A program made the position numbers and the translations under genes. Below are positions 22,440-34,940 of a DNA stretch of 64,000 nucleotides, one piece after another. Below the pieces are notes generated by a model, which saw only the letters and a program-made list of their open reading frames with translations, did no database searches and was not told the DNA's origin. This DNA is from Hanleya hanleyi. Its lineage: Eukaryota > Mollusca > Polyplacophora > Lepidopleurida > Hanleyidae. The stretch spans positions 1 through 64,000 of the forward strand of contig JAVTVY010019016.1 in the NCBI GenBank assembly GCA_036873755.1. Direction: 5' to 3'. The stretch's first letter is position 1; every line of letters begins with the position of its first letter.

Positions 22440-24079
22440 GTAACCGTATTATTGTGATAATTTGCCCATATGGTTTGCTGTCGATCAAACATACATGCTG
22501 TGACATTTAACGGTGACTATTGGAAAACTAAGATCAAGATACATTTCATTGGTATGATTTACATGACAAAATAGGACTAACGACATGCTCAGATTTCCTG
22601 TTGATTGTCATATCTCAATGATTCCAGGCATCCTGTCTATGTTGCATTGAGTCCGGCAGATTTCTCCTAAATGCTTAATGTCATGAATGATTTGTTACAT
22701 ATTTCCAACTATAAAACGTGGCAAAATTTGTACGACGAGGCACATTAGCCCTGTCTCGAATGATATCAAGCACGTCCTCTTAATGTCTGCCTGTTGCTAG
22801 CTCAAAATGTTTCCTCGATATATTGAGCCCCATCAAGATTGCAGCACAGGTGCCTGGAATCACTGGAGCATGAAAACCAGTGGTATTCCAGGATATCAGG
22901 ACTTTGTCAGTCTCAATTTCTCATCTACATCATGCCAGTAAATTTGCATCTTTATCATGTTATCAAATTCGGAAGATGCACCAGGCACAGTGAAGTCATT
23001 CAAGCATTTATAATTTAATTCAAAGAACCAGTGCAGCTGGTCCTGGCCTGCTATCTGGCTATTTTTACACAAACGGTTAACACCATCGATTTAGGTGCGG
23101 GGAAGCTATCCTCATTTCTCAGTGCTGATTTATGGAACTATACTTTTCGCAAATCATTTTTTCAACCATGGAAATATTGTTCCAAATGGTGACAGAGATC
23201 AAGGACATGTTCCCATAGTTTATGAAGTACATACAAATGGAAGTTACATAATGACGTGTTCAAGCGGCCAGTGGCTTGTATTGTACATTTGACCCAACAG
23301 AAAAGCAGACAGTCAAAGGGAGGTAATCGTGCAAGAACAACTCACATCAGGGGGAATAATTCGAATCTTCAATTGGAATATGTACAAAGAGCTTTCAAAG
23401 TTACATGCCCAGAAATTGATAAAAAAAATCATGTTTAGATGAAAAAAGTGTGAGTATAGTAATACCATTCAGGCATACAAAATAGTTATTCTTTTATGAA
23501 ACACCACAATTGGTGGAGTACATATAGAACAAACCACTGACAAACTGGGAGATATTTCAGATAAGTGTAATAAGATTTTTATAATTCTCCCAGTATTTTT
23601 ACATTAGATTTTGCCTGCATCGAATCTGATACTGTCAGTACACAATAATGAATCATCAATCCATGCACCAATGAACTACACATTTGACAAGACAAATAAC
23701 TTTACTTCAATGTTTTCTTTCTGGTCAACATTCCATGAAAAAATGGTGATGTCAAGACATTTGAGGACAGATTTTTTCTGTTTTGGCACAGGGAGATGAA
23801 CAAAGCGGACAGATATGTTCGAAATATGAAAATGCTGTCATAGCTGCACATGTAGCGCTCCTCTCCCATGCGGTCTGACTAATCGAACTGCCTGATTTAG
23901 CTGTAGACAACTCCAGCTATCCAGCCCTATGGCAAGGGAACATTCTGACAAAGATACAGAATGCAGTACACCTGGTCTCAGGATAAAGGTATGTATTAAA
24001 TTAGGTTTCATTTTGTTGCCTTTGCAAGATATAAATTTCACATCAGATAATAATATTGTATACACTGATATGGTTGTTG
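22440..24079. other. Spacer or intron, no supported gene
   Basis: A possible acceptor (CTGTTTTGGCACAG|, near 23790) and donor (GATAAAG|GTATGT, near 23988) bound about 200 nt, but the frames contain stops in two phases and the third closes early. Confidence 0.4.
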
Positions 24080-24245
24080 GTAATGGTTCAGTGGCATTAT
24101 GCTATTGAGACAATTTCAACAATACAGATATGCAGCTCCATGTTTTGTGTATGTTTTTGTTTCTCAAGCTATCTTAATTTCATTATAGATTATGGAGGGG
24201 CTGGAACAATGCTCTTACAAACATCACAGACGATTCAATATGCAG
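24080..24245 (+). repeat. Unexpanded paralogue of the minisatellite locus
   Basis: It shares CTATCTTAATTTCA, a CTCCATGTTTT word and CTTACA..ACATCACAGA..ATTCA with the two flanks of the 25464-27330 array. Between them it holds a single GGAGGGGCTGGAACAATG, matching one 27-bp repeat unit. It is therefore a duplicate that never expanded. Confidence 0.75.
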
Positions 24246-25463
24246 CAATATCTTTACCAGCCTGGTATGGTTTAACCCAGGCAAGAGGGACACAATAACT
24301 TAGCTATCTACATGTATATGCTCAGCTGTCATGGATAGGAAACAGAAGCTAAGGGGTCGGAGTTGGTTTGGTGGCGGGGGGTCATTGCACCAGTTCGAAA
24401 AAAACAGTATGTATAATATAACTGCCATTAAGGCAGCGAACAGAGGTTCATGATGTAGTGAACTTGGTTTAGTGAAGATGATGAAGCAAGATATGCAAGC
24501 TACATTAAAGAACCGGTTGCAGCATGTATCTGTAGAATATTTGATACTTTCTGCTGAAAATGTAGGTGTGTATGTCCAAATCTGTTCGAATCATTCACAT
24601 TTGCAAACTCAGAAAAACAGAAATACATGTACATGTATGTTGCACATTCTCAGCATATTTTTCAATTGCTCGGGGGAAGCCGAGGGGTTTTTGTTTTTTA
24701 TTTTTTTTATTTACAAAAAAAAACAATTATTCAGTAATCTTTCCATCAAGAGTTACTTACCTTGTCAAGAGCCAGAGGTCTATCGAAAATGAACTCTTTC
24801 GGATAATCTATATGGTTGCTATGGCAACATATCATTTTTTTTAATCAGTTAGTCTCTGGTACGGTATACATACACATTTCACAGTATTCAATGGTATTTG
24901 CAGAATAACAGTACTGTGACATGTACATGTTGTACATACATGTATATTACATATATAAAGATTCCTAATTTTTATGAAGGGACCGGCATTCCAAACTAAA
25001 TAGTAGTATAAGAATTATTTTCACTGGTTCCCATTGATCTATTTTTTCACCTCCATTCTTTCTCATGACTGAGTTTCTTATCTCATTGTTGGGTTGGTCT
25101 GATATCTCCAAGCATGTCAAGATTCTGAGTTCAAACGAAATGAATTATGTATCATGTACTGTCAGGAGGAACTTAAAATGTGTACTTTACATGTAGAACT
25201 AATAAAATTCCAATTACAGCCCATTTCAAGATGCTGTGGGATGCAAATGATAAATTTACTTTTCAATCCTGCCATCAGATCATAATATTATATATACTGC
25301 TTTAGTTTGGTCACAAATTTTATTTATTATATCATAGTCTTCACATAACACATACAATGGTCTGATGCTATTGGGACTATTTGAGTAATACAGTCATGCA
25401 TCTCCATGTTTTTGTCATTGTTTCTGTTTGTCAAGCTATCTTAATTTCAGCATATATAAAGGA
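24246..25463. other. Spacer with left flank of the duplicated locus
   Basis: No supported exon. About 25345-25460 is homologous to 24080-24190. TACATGTA-rich microsatellite-like words occur near 24910-24950. Confidence 0.5.
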
Positions 25464-27330
25464 AGGGACTGGAACAGCATAGAGTAAGGAGGGGACAGGA
25501 ACAGCAGAGTAAGGAGGGGACGGGAACAGCATAGAGTAAGGAGGGGACGGGAACAGCATAGAGTAAGGAGGGGACGGGAACAGCATATAGGGGACGGGAA
25601 CAGCAGAGTAAGGAGGGGACTGGAACAGCATAGAGTAAGGAGGGGACAGGAACAGCATAAAGTAACGAGGGGACAGGTATAGTATAGAGTAAGGAGCGAA
25701 CAGGAACAGCATAGAGTAACAGCATAGAGTAAGGAGGGACAGGAACAGCATAGAGTAAGGAGGGGGACTAGAACAGCATAAGTAAGGAGGGGACAGGAAC
25801 AGTATAGAGTAAGGGGACAGGAACAGCATAGAGTAAGGAGGGGACTAGAACAGTTTAGAGTAAGGATGGGACTGGAACAGTATAGAGTAAGGAGGGGACA
25901 GGAACAGGATAGAGTACGGAGGGGACAGGAACAGTATAGAGTAAGGAGGGGACAGGAACAGCATAGAGTAAGGAGGGGACTGGAACAGTATAGAGTAAGA
26001 AGGGACAGAAAAGTATAGAGTAAGGAGGGGACTGGAACAGTATAAAGTAAGGAGGAAACTGGAACATTATAGAGTGAGGGGACAGGAACAGTATAGAGTA
26101 AGGAGGGGACAGGAACAACAAAGTGAGGAGGGGACTACAACAGTATAGAGTAAGGAGGGGTCTGGAACAGCATAGAGTAAGGAGTTGACTGGAACAGCAT
26201 AGAGTAAGCAGAGGATAGGAACAGCAGTATAGAGTAGGGAGGGAATAGGAACAGTATAGAGTAAGGGGGGACTGGAACAGTATAGAGTAAGGAGGGGACT
26301 GGAACAGTATAGAGTAAGGAGGGGACTAGACCAGTATAGAGTAAAGGGGGGACAGGAACAGTATAGAGTAAGGAGGGGACAGGGACAGTATAGAGTAAGG
26401 AGGGGACTAGAACAGCATAGAGTAATGAGGGGACAGGAACAGCATAGAGTAAGGAGGGGACAGGAACAGCATAGAGTGAGGGGACAGGAACAGCATAGAG
26501 TAAGGAGGGGACTGGAACAGCATAGAGTAAGGAGGGGACTGGAACAGTATAGAGTAAGGAGGGGACAGGAACAGTATAGAGTAAGGAGGGGACAGGAACA
26601 GCATAGAGTAAGGAGGGGACTGGAACAGCATAGAGTAAGAAGGGGACAGGAACAGCATAGAGTAAGGACGGGACTGGAACAGTATAGAGTAAGGAGGGGA
26701 CAGGAACAGCAGAGTAAAGAGGGGACTGGAACAGCATAGAGTAAGGAGGGGACAGGAACAGCATAGAGTAAGCAGGGGACAGGAAGTGCATAGAGTAAGG
26801 AGGGGACAGGAACAGCATAGAGTAAGGAGGGGACAGGAACAGCATAGAGTAAGGAGGGGATAGGAACAGCATAGAGTAAGGAGGGGACAAGAACAGCATA
26901 GAGTAAGGAGGGGACTAGAACAGCATAGAGTAAGGAGGGGACAGGAACAGTATAGAGTAAGGAGGGGACAGGAACAGTATAGATTAAGGAGGGGACTGGA
27001 ACAGTATAGAGTAAGGAGGGGACTGGAACAGTATAGAGTAAGGAGGGGACTGGTACAGCATAGAGTAAGGACGGGACAGGAACAGCATAGAGTGAGGGGA
27101 CTGGTACAGCATAGAGTAAGGAGGGGACAGGAACAGCATAGAGTAAGGAGGGGACAGGAACAGTATAGGGTAAGGAGGGGGCAGGAACAGCATAGAGTAA
27201 GGCGGGGACAGGAACAGTATAGAGTAAGGAGGGCCGGGACAGGAACAGCATAGGGTAAGAAGGGGCCAGGAACAGCATAGAGTAAGGAGGGGACAGAAAC
27301 AGCATAGAGTAAGGAGGGGGCAGGAACAGT
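25464..27330. repeat. 27-bp minisatellite, about 70 units
   Basis: The unit is close to GGAACAGCATAGAGTAAGG plus AGGGGACA. Variants differ mainly at GCATAG/GTATAG and ACAGG/ACTGG, and a few units are shortened (for example the GTGAGGGGAC units near 26075, 26475 and 27092). The period is a multiple of three and the unit lacks stops in several frames, so long proline-rich frames (repeating LLYAVPVPS) appear on the minus strand and RRGQEQHRV on the plus strand; neither has a sensible start or domain. Unlike CRISPR arrays, there are no unique spacers. Confidence 0.95.
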
Positions 27331-28028
27331 GCCCTTACATACATCACAGAGGATTCATGCACTGACATCTTCACTAGTGCAGATTCACTACATAGTGAAC
27401 CACCATACCGAGTCTTGGCTGAAATGACCAGTCCAAGTTGATTGGCCTGTCACATTGTTGTATTATGATGTAACAGGTTCTGTCACTGTGACCCCTTCGA
27501 AAATCTCCCTCCCCCCAACCAGCGTCTTTGCTTCAACCCATACTGCCTAAATCTAAACCTAATTCTAAAACTAAACATATCTCGAACCCTACGCCTTAAT
27601 GTCATATACTCATCTGCTGTAACCCAGACAAGGGGGCACACTACCCTAGCCATCTTCTAGTATCAGCTGTCACCTATCTTTAACATGGATTGGAGGCAGG
27701 AGGAGGGGGAGGTCAGATTAGCCTCAGCATGTGTGAAATGAATTTTACCATAAAAGCAATAGGTCTCTTCAAAGGTCAAAGTTGTGCCAGGTGGCACAGT
27801 AGTCTCACACAACTAACATTGGCCATTACTCAGCCATAGCAGCACACCAGAATTAGTTAGAGAAGATGAAAACATCTTGTCAGTTACATCGGGGTAATGA
27901 AGAAACTATATGCATCCATAGAATGTTTTGAGACTTTCTTTACGAAATATATAAATGCGTAAGATTACACTTCCAATGGATATAATTGTCTACAGCTGTA
28001 ACGTAAATTAGCATGGTAATGGTTTAAA
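27331..28028. other. Spacer; right flank of duplicated locus at its start
   Basis: 27325-27358 matches 24208-24240. A degenerate CCTAAA/CTAAAC run lies near 27545-27575. No gene is supported. Confidence 0.5.
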
Positions 28029-28110
28029 GTCTCTGTAGTATAAGCTATTACATATCGTGACTCCATCATGGGTCGTGAGAAGATGTTGGTTCAAATCCGG
28101 CCGGAGACCA
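28029..28110 (+). pseudogene. tRNA-like sequence, degenerate
   Basis: A 7-bp acceptor stem (GTCTCTG with CGGAGAC, one G-U) encloses a perfect T-arm layout (GTTGG-TTCAAAT-CCGGC) directly before the 3' acceptor strand, followed by CA. A stem GACTC-CATCAT-GGGTC could be an anticodon arm, but its loop has six bases and the D-arm is poor. It is most likely a tRNA pseudogene or SINE head. Confidence 0.4.
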
Positions 28111-28391
28111 AATCCGTTATCATGGAGCATCCACATATACTTCGCAAACCAGATATAAATTCACAACAGACTTCTCCATGAAGCACATCTGAATGATTGT
28201 GCGATATGAAATAGATCATATTAGGGCCAGCCAACCAACAGTACACCCCACTCTTATGTGACACATTTCAGTATAAATTAAAATAGCAATACCGGATTGA
28301 AGTTAAACAACTCATTTTGTTGAAGATACAAATTAATCTGTATGTACATGAATGTTACTGGATAATCATCTACATTAAAAAGAATCCTTGA

Positions 28392-28763
28392 AAATGTGGA
28401 ACTCCTGTTTATCCCAACCTTAACTCATTGATTTATTGATGAAAAACCTTGAACATTGACACTAGCCTGTATAAACAGCTTGATCATGCAGGGCCATATC
28501 CAGAGTTTATTTGGGGACACCCTTTCTTGACTTTTTTGGGGCGCATTTGTATGTATTTGGGCGCATTTGTATGTAAAAAGCATTAAAATTGGTTGTAAAG
28601 TTTGGGCACCCATACTCCTTAACAGGTATCAAAATGGCTCTGGATATGGCCCTTTAAAATGTGGAACTTCTGTTCATCCCATTCTTAACCATGTTAACTC
28701 ATTGATTTATTTATGAAAAACCTTGAACATTGACACTAGCCTGTATAAACAGCTTGGTCATGT
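28392..28763 (+). repeat. ~100-bp direct duplication separated by a CAGGG MITE
   Basis: The segments 28392-28488 and 28655-28763 are near-identical (both contain CCTTGAACATTGACACTAGC and CTGTATAAACAGCTTG). Between them is the MITE at 28489-28653. Confidence 0.8.
28489..28653. mobile_element. 165-bp CAGGGCC MITE
   Basis: The left end reads CAGGGCCATATCCAGAG and the right end CTCTGGATATGGCCCT, inverted over 16 bp. A short internal duplication (GGGCGCATTTGTATGTA, twice) is present. The CAGGG terminus relates it in style to E1-E3, but no simple TSD is seen because host sequence is duplicated on both sides. Confidence 0.75.
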
Positions 28764-29345
28764 TGATCGGATCAACTGTTTTGATAGCCGTTTAAAGTGT
28801 AACTGTGGTACTTTTGCAAGTTTGGATCATATAAAATCTTTCAAATTATAGGATTTATACCCTGTTTCTTGTCTTACGACTTTAATTTTAACAATTTCTA
28901 TTTTATTAATGTTATTGTAGGGAACAGCACCCAGGCACGTGGAAACTTGTGACGTTATTATGGACATATTAACCATGTCACAATGCAACATTGTTGCAAA
29001 TCTGTTCAATTCTCTGGATTGATGCGACGTCCCGCAGACTGTGCTGGACTCCCGAACTATGACGTCGCCAGCGTCGTCTCTGACATCAAAAGATGCAGAG
29101 AAAATTTCTCTCCCACTGTCATGACTGTAGAAACCTGCCTTTGAATCCTCTGAGACAGACTACGAGTGGAGTGTTGGGGAAAAACTTTATTACGTTTTAT
29201 TATTCACATCGTTATCTTGAATATGACATACACTTACTCAAGTACCCCAACACACTTTTAGGGTTACCGAGTTAAGAATTGTTAGGATATTGTGGCAGGC
29301 AACATTTCGAGAATCAATATCTGGAAATTGTTAAAAATCAAGAGT
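28764..29345. other. Spacer, no supported gene
   Basis: A CpG-containing patch with GACGTC words lies near 29022-29085 before a short open frame. There is no domain or splice evidence. Confidence 0.45.
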
Positions 29346-29640
29346 TTTACCCCTCAGCCGGATTAGGCTCGGGTATTGTAACGTTGTCACCCATCCATCA
29401 ATCTGTCCATGATGCTCTTTTCCCCCGGACTATATATCTTGAGAACTACTGAAGGCAGGCCGACGAAATTTCTGTCCAGTATATATGCAATTTTTAGATG
29501 TGCCGGATTTTTTTGTTTCATTCGTCAGGTCTTTGTCTGCCTGTCCACTTTTCTGTCCATCTATATCATGGTTTAATTCCAACATTATCTAATATGAGCC
29601 TTCTTGTGGTAAGTTTCTAAAATCCAGTGGTGGTCAAATC
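29346..29640 (+). mobile_element. Hairpin-headed tandem-core element, family E (fragment)
   Basis: The head TACCCCTCAGCCGGATTAGG pairs with GGCTCGGGTA. A CATCCATCAATCTGTCC stretch and the phrase TATCTTGAGAACTACTGAAG follow, as in the other families. It extends only about 300 bp, so the core has at most one or two units. Confidence 0.6.
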
Positions 29641-29748
29641 ATTTACATAATAAGTTCCCTGTATTCAGGAATGTTTTCTTTCCATTCTACTTCCAAAATA
29701 TTCATGGAATGTTGCAAGCATTTTCCCTGACCTACATATATCTGCTTT

Positions 29749-32700
29749 TTACCCCTCGGCCAAAATTTGACCGAAGGGTATTGTCGTCATGTACGTCCGT
29801 CCGTCTGTCTGTCTGTCCGTCTGTCCGTCACACCTTTCTCGTTACCAAGATATCTTCAGAACGACTTACCCTAGGCACACCAAACTTGCAGTGCACATCC
29901 ATATGCTCGTGACCCAGAACCCTATTGAATCTGGAGCCGATTGATTGGAAACTCTGGTGGCCATCCTTAATTCATGCGAAACCATCACAGCTTTCTCGTT
30001 ACCAAGATATCTTTAAAACGACTTACCCTTAGGCACACCAGACTTGCAGTGCACATCCATATGCTTGTGACCCAGAACCCTAATTGAATCTGGAGCCGAT
30101 TGGTTTGGAAACTTTGGCGGCCATCTTTATTTTATACGAAACCATCACAGCTTTCTCATTACCAAGATATCTTTAGAACGACTTTACCCTAGGCACACCA
30201 AACTTGCACTGCACATCCATATGCTCATGATCCAGAACCCTATTGAATCTGGACCCGAATGATTGGAAACTTTGGGGGCCATATTTAATTTATGCGAAAC
30301 CATTAATCTTGTGTATCTCAGGTACCATTTCACTGTTCAGTGTGAAACTTGATATAGATCATCGATGCATCAAGAAACTTCAAAGGAATGACCAAACCAG
30401 TTTCCCTGATTCGGTGGAAACCTTGGCGGCCATCTTAGGCACCGTTTCCAATTATCGTTCGCGAATGAATCGTTTATTTCGTCAAATTTTCTCGAAGTCG
30501 CGATTTTCCAAGGCGCAAGGGAATGGTTTTTTTTCTTCAAAATAAACGATTCATTCGCGATCGCTGTTCGAATGGTTTTTTTTCTGTTGGCAATCGTTTT
30601 TCAATCGAGAAAATTCTCGCGAATAAAAAGCGATATCGCGATTCAATCGCTTTTTAATCGAGAAAATATAAACGATTGAAAAAAAAACGATTGAGGATTA
30701 TAGTCGAAAGTAGTACGCCATTGGTTCAGCCTGACTGACCCGCATACACGTTCGAGTTTCTAACACTTCAGTCAGACTATATAGAGTTCGACCATTTTTT
30801 CTTCTTCCTTTTCCATTCTTTGCCTAGTGTAAAACTATAGCGTGTTTCTGTACAGTTGGCGGTTATATAGATACGATGGGGATATTGAAAGAAATTTGAA
30901 AAAAATATATCTATATATATACATAGGAATAATGGTTATGCATATAATTATAACTTCATATTTACATATATTTTGTACGGGACACAGGCCCGGATATGGT
31001 CAGATTGGGTCATTTGCACTTGCAATTTCGTCTATTATTTTGAGTATTTCTGTGTTTTAAAGCTGGTATTATTCCAGATTTCTTGTGTAGTATTTTTCGT
31101 GAACGTTTTTGGCATCTGTGCGGGCTGAAATTTTGAGTTGATTCATCAGATTTTCGCTGTACGCGTGGTTTTTTGTCCTACGATCACCATTTTCTTTGTG
31201 TAGATAGATGGCGCTGTATTGAATATAACATTGTCATACGGGGCTTTTGAGTCTTCGCAAGCACCTAATTATTAATATATAGCGCGGGCTATTTGTAAAA
31301 ATTTTCACGACTGGTTAATCCAGTAAGAGATGAAATTATATAATATTCAGTTGATTTTTGGCTTGAGCTTCCCTTTGGAATCATTCATAGTTCATTTATC
31401 AAAATATAAAATTAAAATAAAAAGTATTGTACATATGCGAATCCAACCGTTATATGCGATTCAATCAAAAAGATATGTATTTGATATAAATATGAAATCA
31501 CTGCCGCGAATATTCTTATAATAAATAAAATTAACTTGATGGTGATTTTTTGAACTTATTCACATCTCAATACTTTAAAAACTGTACCAAAACATGAATG
31601 GATACCCTTTCCTAATGTATGTTTTACTATAACAAAATACACATATTTAATTACACTATTTTTCACCTTAATTAACCTAGAAATTCTCGGCTGGAGGGCT
31701 AAGCTGTTCTGGGTTATCGCCATGCGCCCATTCACACCTCTATCAAGCCTGTGTCGTAATCATTCTGATAATGCAATCAACGAACTCAAATCCACATATG
31801 ACCTGTACCCGGTATTTACAAAACAAGATATTGTGACTATCATCCTGGATCATTAATACATTGTCGACTCACACGATTATTGAATAAACATGTAATTTTG
31901 TCATTTACGCTTCGCCAGAGTAAATCTGAGCGCGAACGTCACAGGAAGCATGGTACAGGAATATGAAAAGATATTTCCAGCATACGCCCTACTTCGGCTT
32001 GTAGGAGACTATAGATCGTGAATCATATATATTATTCGGTTATCTTACGCATTTATACAGTATAGTATAGTAATATAGGTTTTTCCATCGATAAATCCGC
32101 AATCAACATTACATGTAGTTCCCAGTTCGCGGATAGAGCGGCGTACGACGGCAACACGGCCTATGTGTCAAATATCACTCCGCCTCACGATTCTCTCGCG
32201 CCTTGAAAAAAACGATTCTCTCGCGATTGAAGAATCGCGATCAAGAACGGATCGCGCATGGGTAAACGATTCAAAAACGATATCGCGAGAGAATGGTTTT
32301 TTCCAGAAAAGGTTCAATCGTTTTTTCTCATTTTTTTCTCGATATCCTCGCGACTGATTCGCGATTGATCGTTTTTCAATCGAGAAAATTGAAGAAAAAT
32401 CGCGACTGAAGAAAAAACGATTAATGGAAACGATCCCTTAATTGATGCAAAATCTTTAATGATATATACCATTCAAGTGTTCTATGCGAAACTTGGTATA
32501 CAGCATCGATGTATCAAGAGACCTGCAATGAATAACCACATCAGTTCCTCTGAGTGGCGGAAAGGATGGGCGGCCATCTTTAATTTATGCGAAATCATTA
32601 ATGATTAATGATCTATATCTCGGATACCGTTAAAGTGTTTGATGTAAAATTTGGCATACATCATCGATGCATCAATAGACTTACGATAAATGACAGTTCT

Positions 32701-33005
32701 GATTTTTTCTGATTGGGTGGAAACCTTGGTGGCCATCTTTAATTTATGCAAAATCTTTAATTTGATGTATATCTTTGATACCATTTCAGTGTTCTATATG
32801 AAACTTGGTATACAGCATCGATGTATCAAGAGACTTGCAATGAATATAACCACATCAGTTCCTCTGAGTGGCGGGAAGGATGGGCGGCCATCTTTAATTT
32901 ATGCAAAATCATTAATGATCTCTATCTCTGTCATTGATGCATCAAGAGACTTACGTAATGAATACCAGTTTCTCTGATTGGACGGAAACCTTAGAGGCCA
33001 TTTCT
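29749..33005 (+). mobile_element. Hairpin-headed tandem-core element, family B, split by an insertion
   Basis: The head ACCCCTCGGCCAAA pairs with TTTGACCGAAGGGT, followed by (YCGT/CTGT) repeats at 29795-29830. Core units of about 158-161 bp carry TCTCGTTACCAAGATATCTT, CATCCATATGC and CGGCCATCTTTAATTTATGC. A later subset carries GAAACTTGGTATACAGCATC and GATGTATCAAGAGACTTGC. The array is interrupted at 30438-32437 by a Harbinger-like element and resumes in phase with the unit. Confidence 0.75.
30438..32437. mobile_element. Harbinger-like (PIF) element with TTA duplication
   Basis: The left terminus GGCACCGTTTCCAATTATCG and the inverse of the right terminus (GGGATCGTTTCCATTAATCG) match at about 17 of 21. 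TTA flanks both ends (30435-30437, 32438-32440), and removing the element and one TTA restores the CATCTTTAATT wording of neighbouring core units. TIRs starting GG with a TWA duplication are typical of PIF/Harbinger. Both subterminal zones are rich in TCGCGAATGAATCG- and CAATCGAGAAAAT-type words in both orientations. No transposase is visible; length 2000 bp. Confidence 0.78.
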
Positions 33006-33549
33006 AATTGCAAACTTTTTCAGAATCTGTATATTTGTCACTTGACTCACTGCTTGGTGTTCCTGATATCTTGGTTCATATAGAATACATTATAAATGGC
33101 TGGCGCCCAGAGCCGAGGGGTTTTCAGATGCGCAGCTTCGTATTTTGCAGGGTAGTGGACAGGGGAGATAACCACATAGAGGAATGTAGTGGATGATGAA
33201 GTGCAAGTTTAAATCTTCATTTTAAATCTCCACAACCTTTTCTGCTTGTGAATTACTATTTACCAATTACTCAGTTGGCTTAAATTATGCTTCAGTTGTA
33301 ATTTGTGGAATTTCCATGCCTTGGGAACACCTATAAATATTAGTTTGGTATCCATTTGTGCCACCATCAGCAGTGAACCTTATAGATCCACGTTTATAGT
33401 ATACTGAGGCTTTATTTTTGAGTAATACCCTGAATAAAGCCACTGTTTACTTGCTATATATTCTGAATAAATGTATGAAACAACTTAAGATGTATAGGGT
33501 GTGCATGAAATCAATCTATCCAACTTGATAATGGAGTGGGGAGGGGATT
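33006..33549. other. Spacer, no supported gene
   Basis: Short frames only. Confidence 0.5.
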
Positions 33550-33720
33550 TGGTTTAATGTTGCACTCCAGTTTGTTTCACTCATATGGTGACAGTCTGTT
33601 GGGATGGTGGAGGGAGCTGAAGTACCCGGAGAGAACCACCGCCCATCAGCAAGTAACTGACAAACTTTCACACATGAACCAGCTGGGCTCAAACCCATGC
33701 CAGTTCAGTGGTGTGATAAT
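33550..33720 (+). repeat. Probable dispersed mollusc repeat
   Basis: Phrases such as GGTTTAATGTTGCACTCCAG, CCCGGAGAGAACCACCG and CAAGTAACTGACAAACTTTC recall a repeat abundant in bivalve and gastropod genomes. This rests on memory of similar sequences; only one copy is in the window. Confidence 0.4.
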
Positions 33721-33957
33721 GAAAGTAATTTGTATTACAACAACAATAAATTGTATTACAACAAAATGTGTTCTTGCCCTCTGATAAATGTCAGAAAGCT
33801 ATTCTACGAAAACGATGAACAATATGAGAAAAGTACAGCATTCTTATTTGGAATTTGTGCAAAAGCCCCAGTGAACAGACATTTAGTTTCAGGCAAGGGC
33901 AATAAGATCAAAACTTTAGACATTTTTCCCCACAGCTATGTGTACACCTTGTCACCT

Positions 33958-34800
33958 TTTATATCCCCTGTACATAGTAGGGGGTATACTAGATTCCGAT
34001 TGTCTGTCCGTCCATCTGTGTGTCAGTGCATCCAATTATTTCGTCCATCTGAAATTTGTTTCCAGCCAATAACATGAGGACCGCTTGTCAGATTCTTCTA
34101 AAATTTGGTATGCATATACCATATTTTGAGATGTCGCCTGGGAATCGCATTTCGACCACTTTCGCTAACAGATGGCCCCACCTGGTGGTAAAATCCTGTA
34201 TGCATTTCCGGGCAATAACTTGAGAACCTGTCATCAGATTCTTTTCAAATTTAGCATGTATATACCATGCCATGAGATGTTGCTTGAGATTGCGTTTTGC
34301 GCATTTGTGCCTTGAGGTGGTGCCACCTGGTGGTAAAATCCTAAATTCATATGCGATAATTGGGGAATGCTCATTAGATTTTTTTGCAAATATGGTAGTG
34401 ATATACCATGTCATGAGATCTCCCTTTCGATTGTGTTTCACCCACTCATGCTTACAGGTGGCCCCACCTGATGGCAAAATCTAAATTTGGTTTTTGGATA
34501 ATAACTTGAGAACCTACGTATCATGTTACCTGGTCGCAAAATCTAAATTTGGTTTCTGGGCAATAACTTGATGATTCCTCATTGGATTCTTGTCAAATTT
34601 GGCATGCTGATACCATGCCAGGAGATGTGTCTTGATTTTGCATGCGATAACTCTATAGATGCTATGCATCCAAACTCCTACACACATAAAATCATCTTGG
34701 TCTGGACTGTTAGGGGACTGAGGGGTTGTAGCACCTCTTTTGTCTCATGTTTGTGTATGACCGGGAAATATGTCACTGATTACTGATTAGTCAAGAAATT
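33958..34800 (+). mobile_element. Hairpin-headed tandem-core element, family C
   Basis: The head TATCCCCTGTAC pairs with GTAGGGGGTATA, followed by TGTCTGTCCGTCCATCTGTG. Core units of about 140 bp carry AATAACTTGAGAACC, CAGATTCTTCTAAAATTTGG, ATACCATGCCATGAGATG and GGCCCCACCTGGTGGTAAAA. About five units can be followed. Confidence 0.75.
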
Positions 34801-34868
34801 GTTGGAAATCGCGATTGTTTGTGTTCGTAGATATATTAAGTGTGACGATGTGTCATGTACCGAACTTG

Positions 34869-34900
34869 AGGTCAAGGTCAATGGTCAATGGTCAAGGTCA
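34869..34900 (+). other. Cluster of AGGTCA/TGGTCA half-sites
   Basis: AGGTCAAGGTCA is followed by two TGGTCA and a further AGGTCA, all direct. AGGTCA is the nuclear-receptor half-site; occupancy is unknown. The block sits between families C and D. Confidence 0.55.
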
Positions 34901-34940
34901 CTGTAACCCTAAAATCAGGAAATTTTGGAAAATCTATAAT

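Noticed and set aside
25431..27374. Long proline-rich open frames (up to 435 codons, minus; 104 codons, plus)
   Set aside because: They are made entirely by the 27-bp minisatellite, exist in several overlapping frames and both strands, and have no signal or domain.
27545..27580. Telomere-like CCTAAA run
   Set aside because: Too short and degenerate to be an interstitial telomere.
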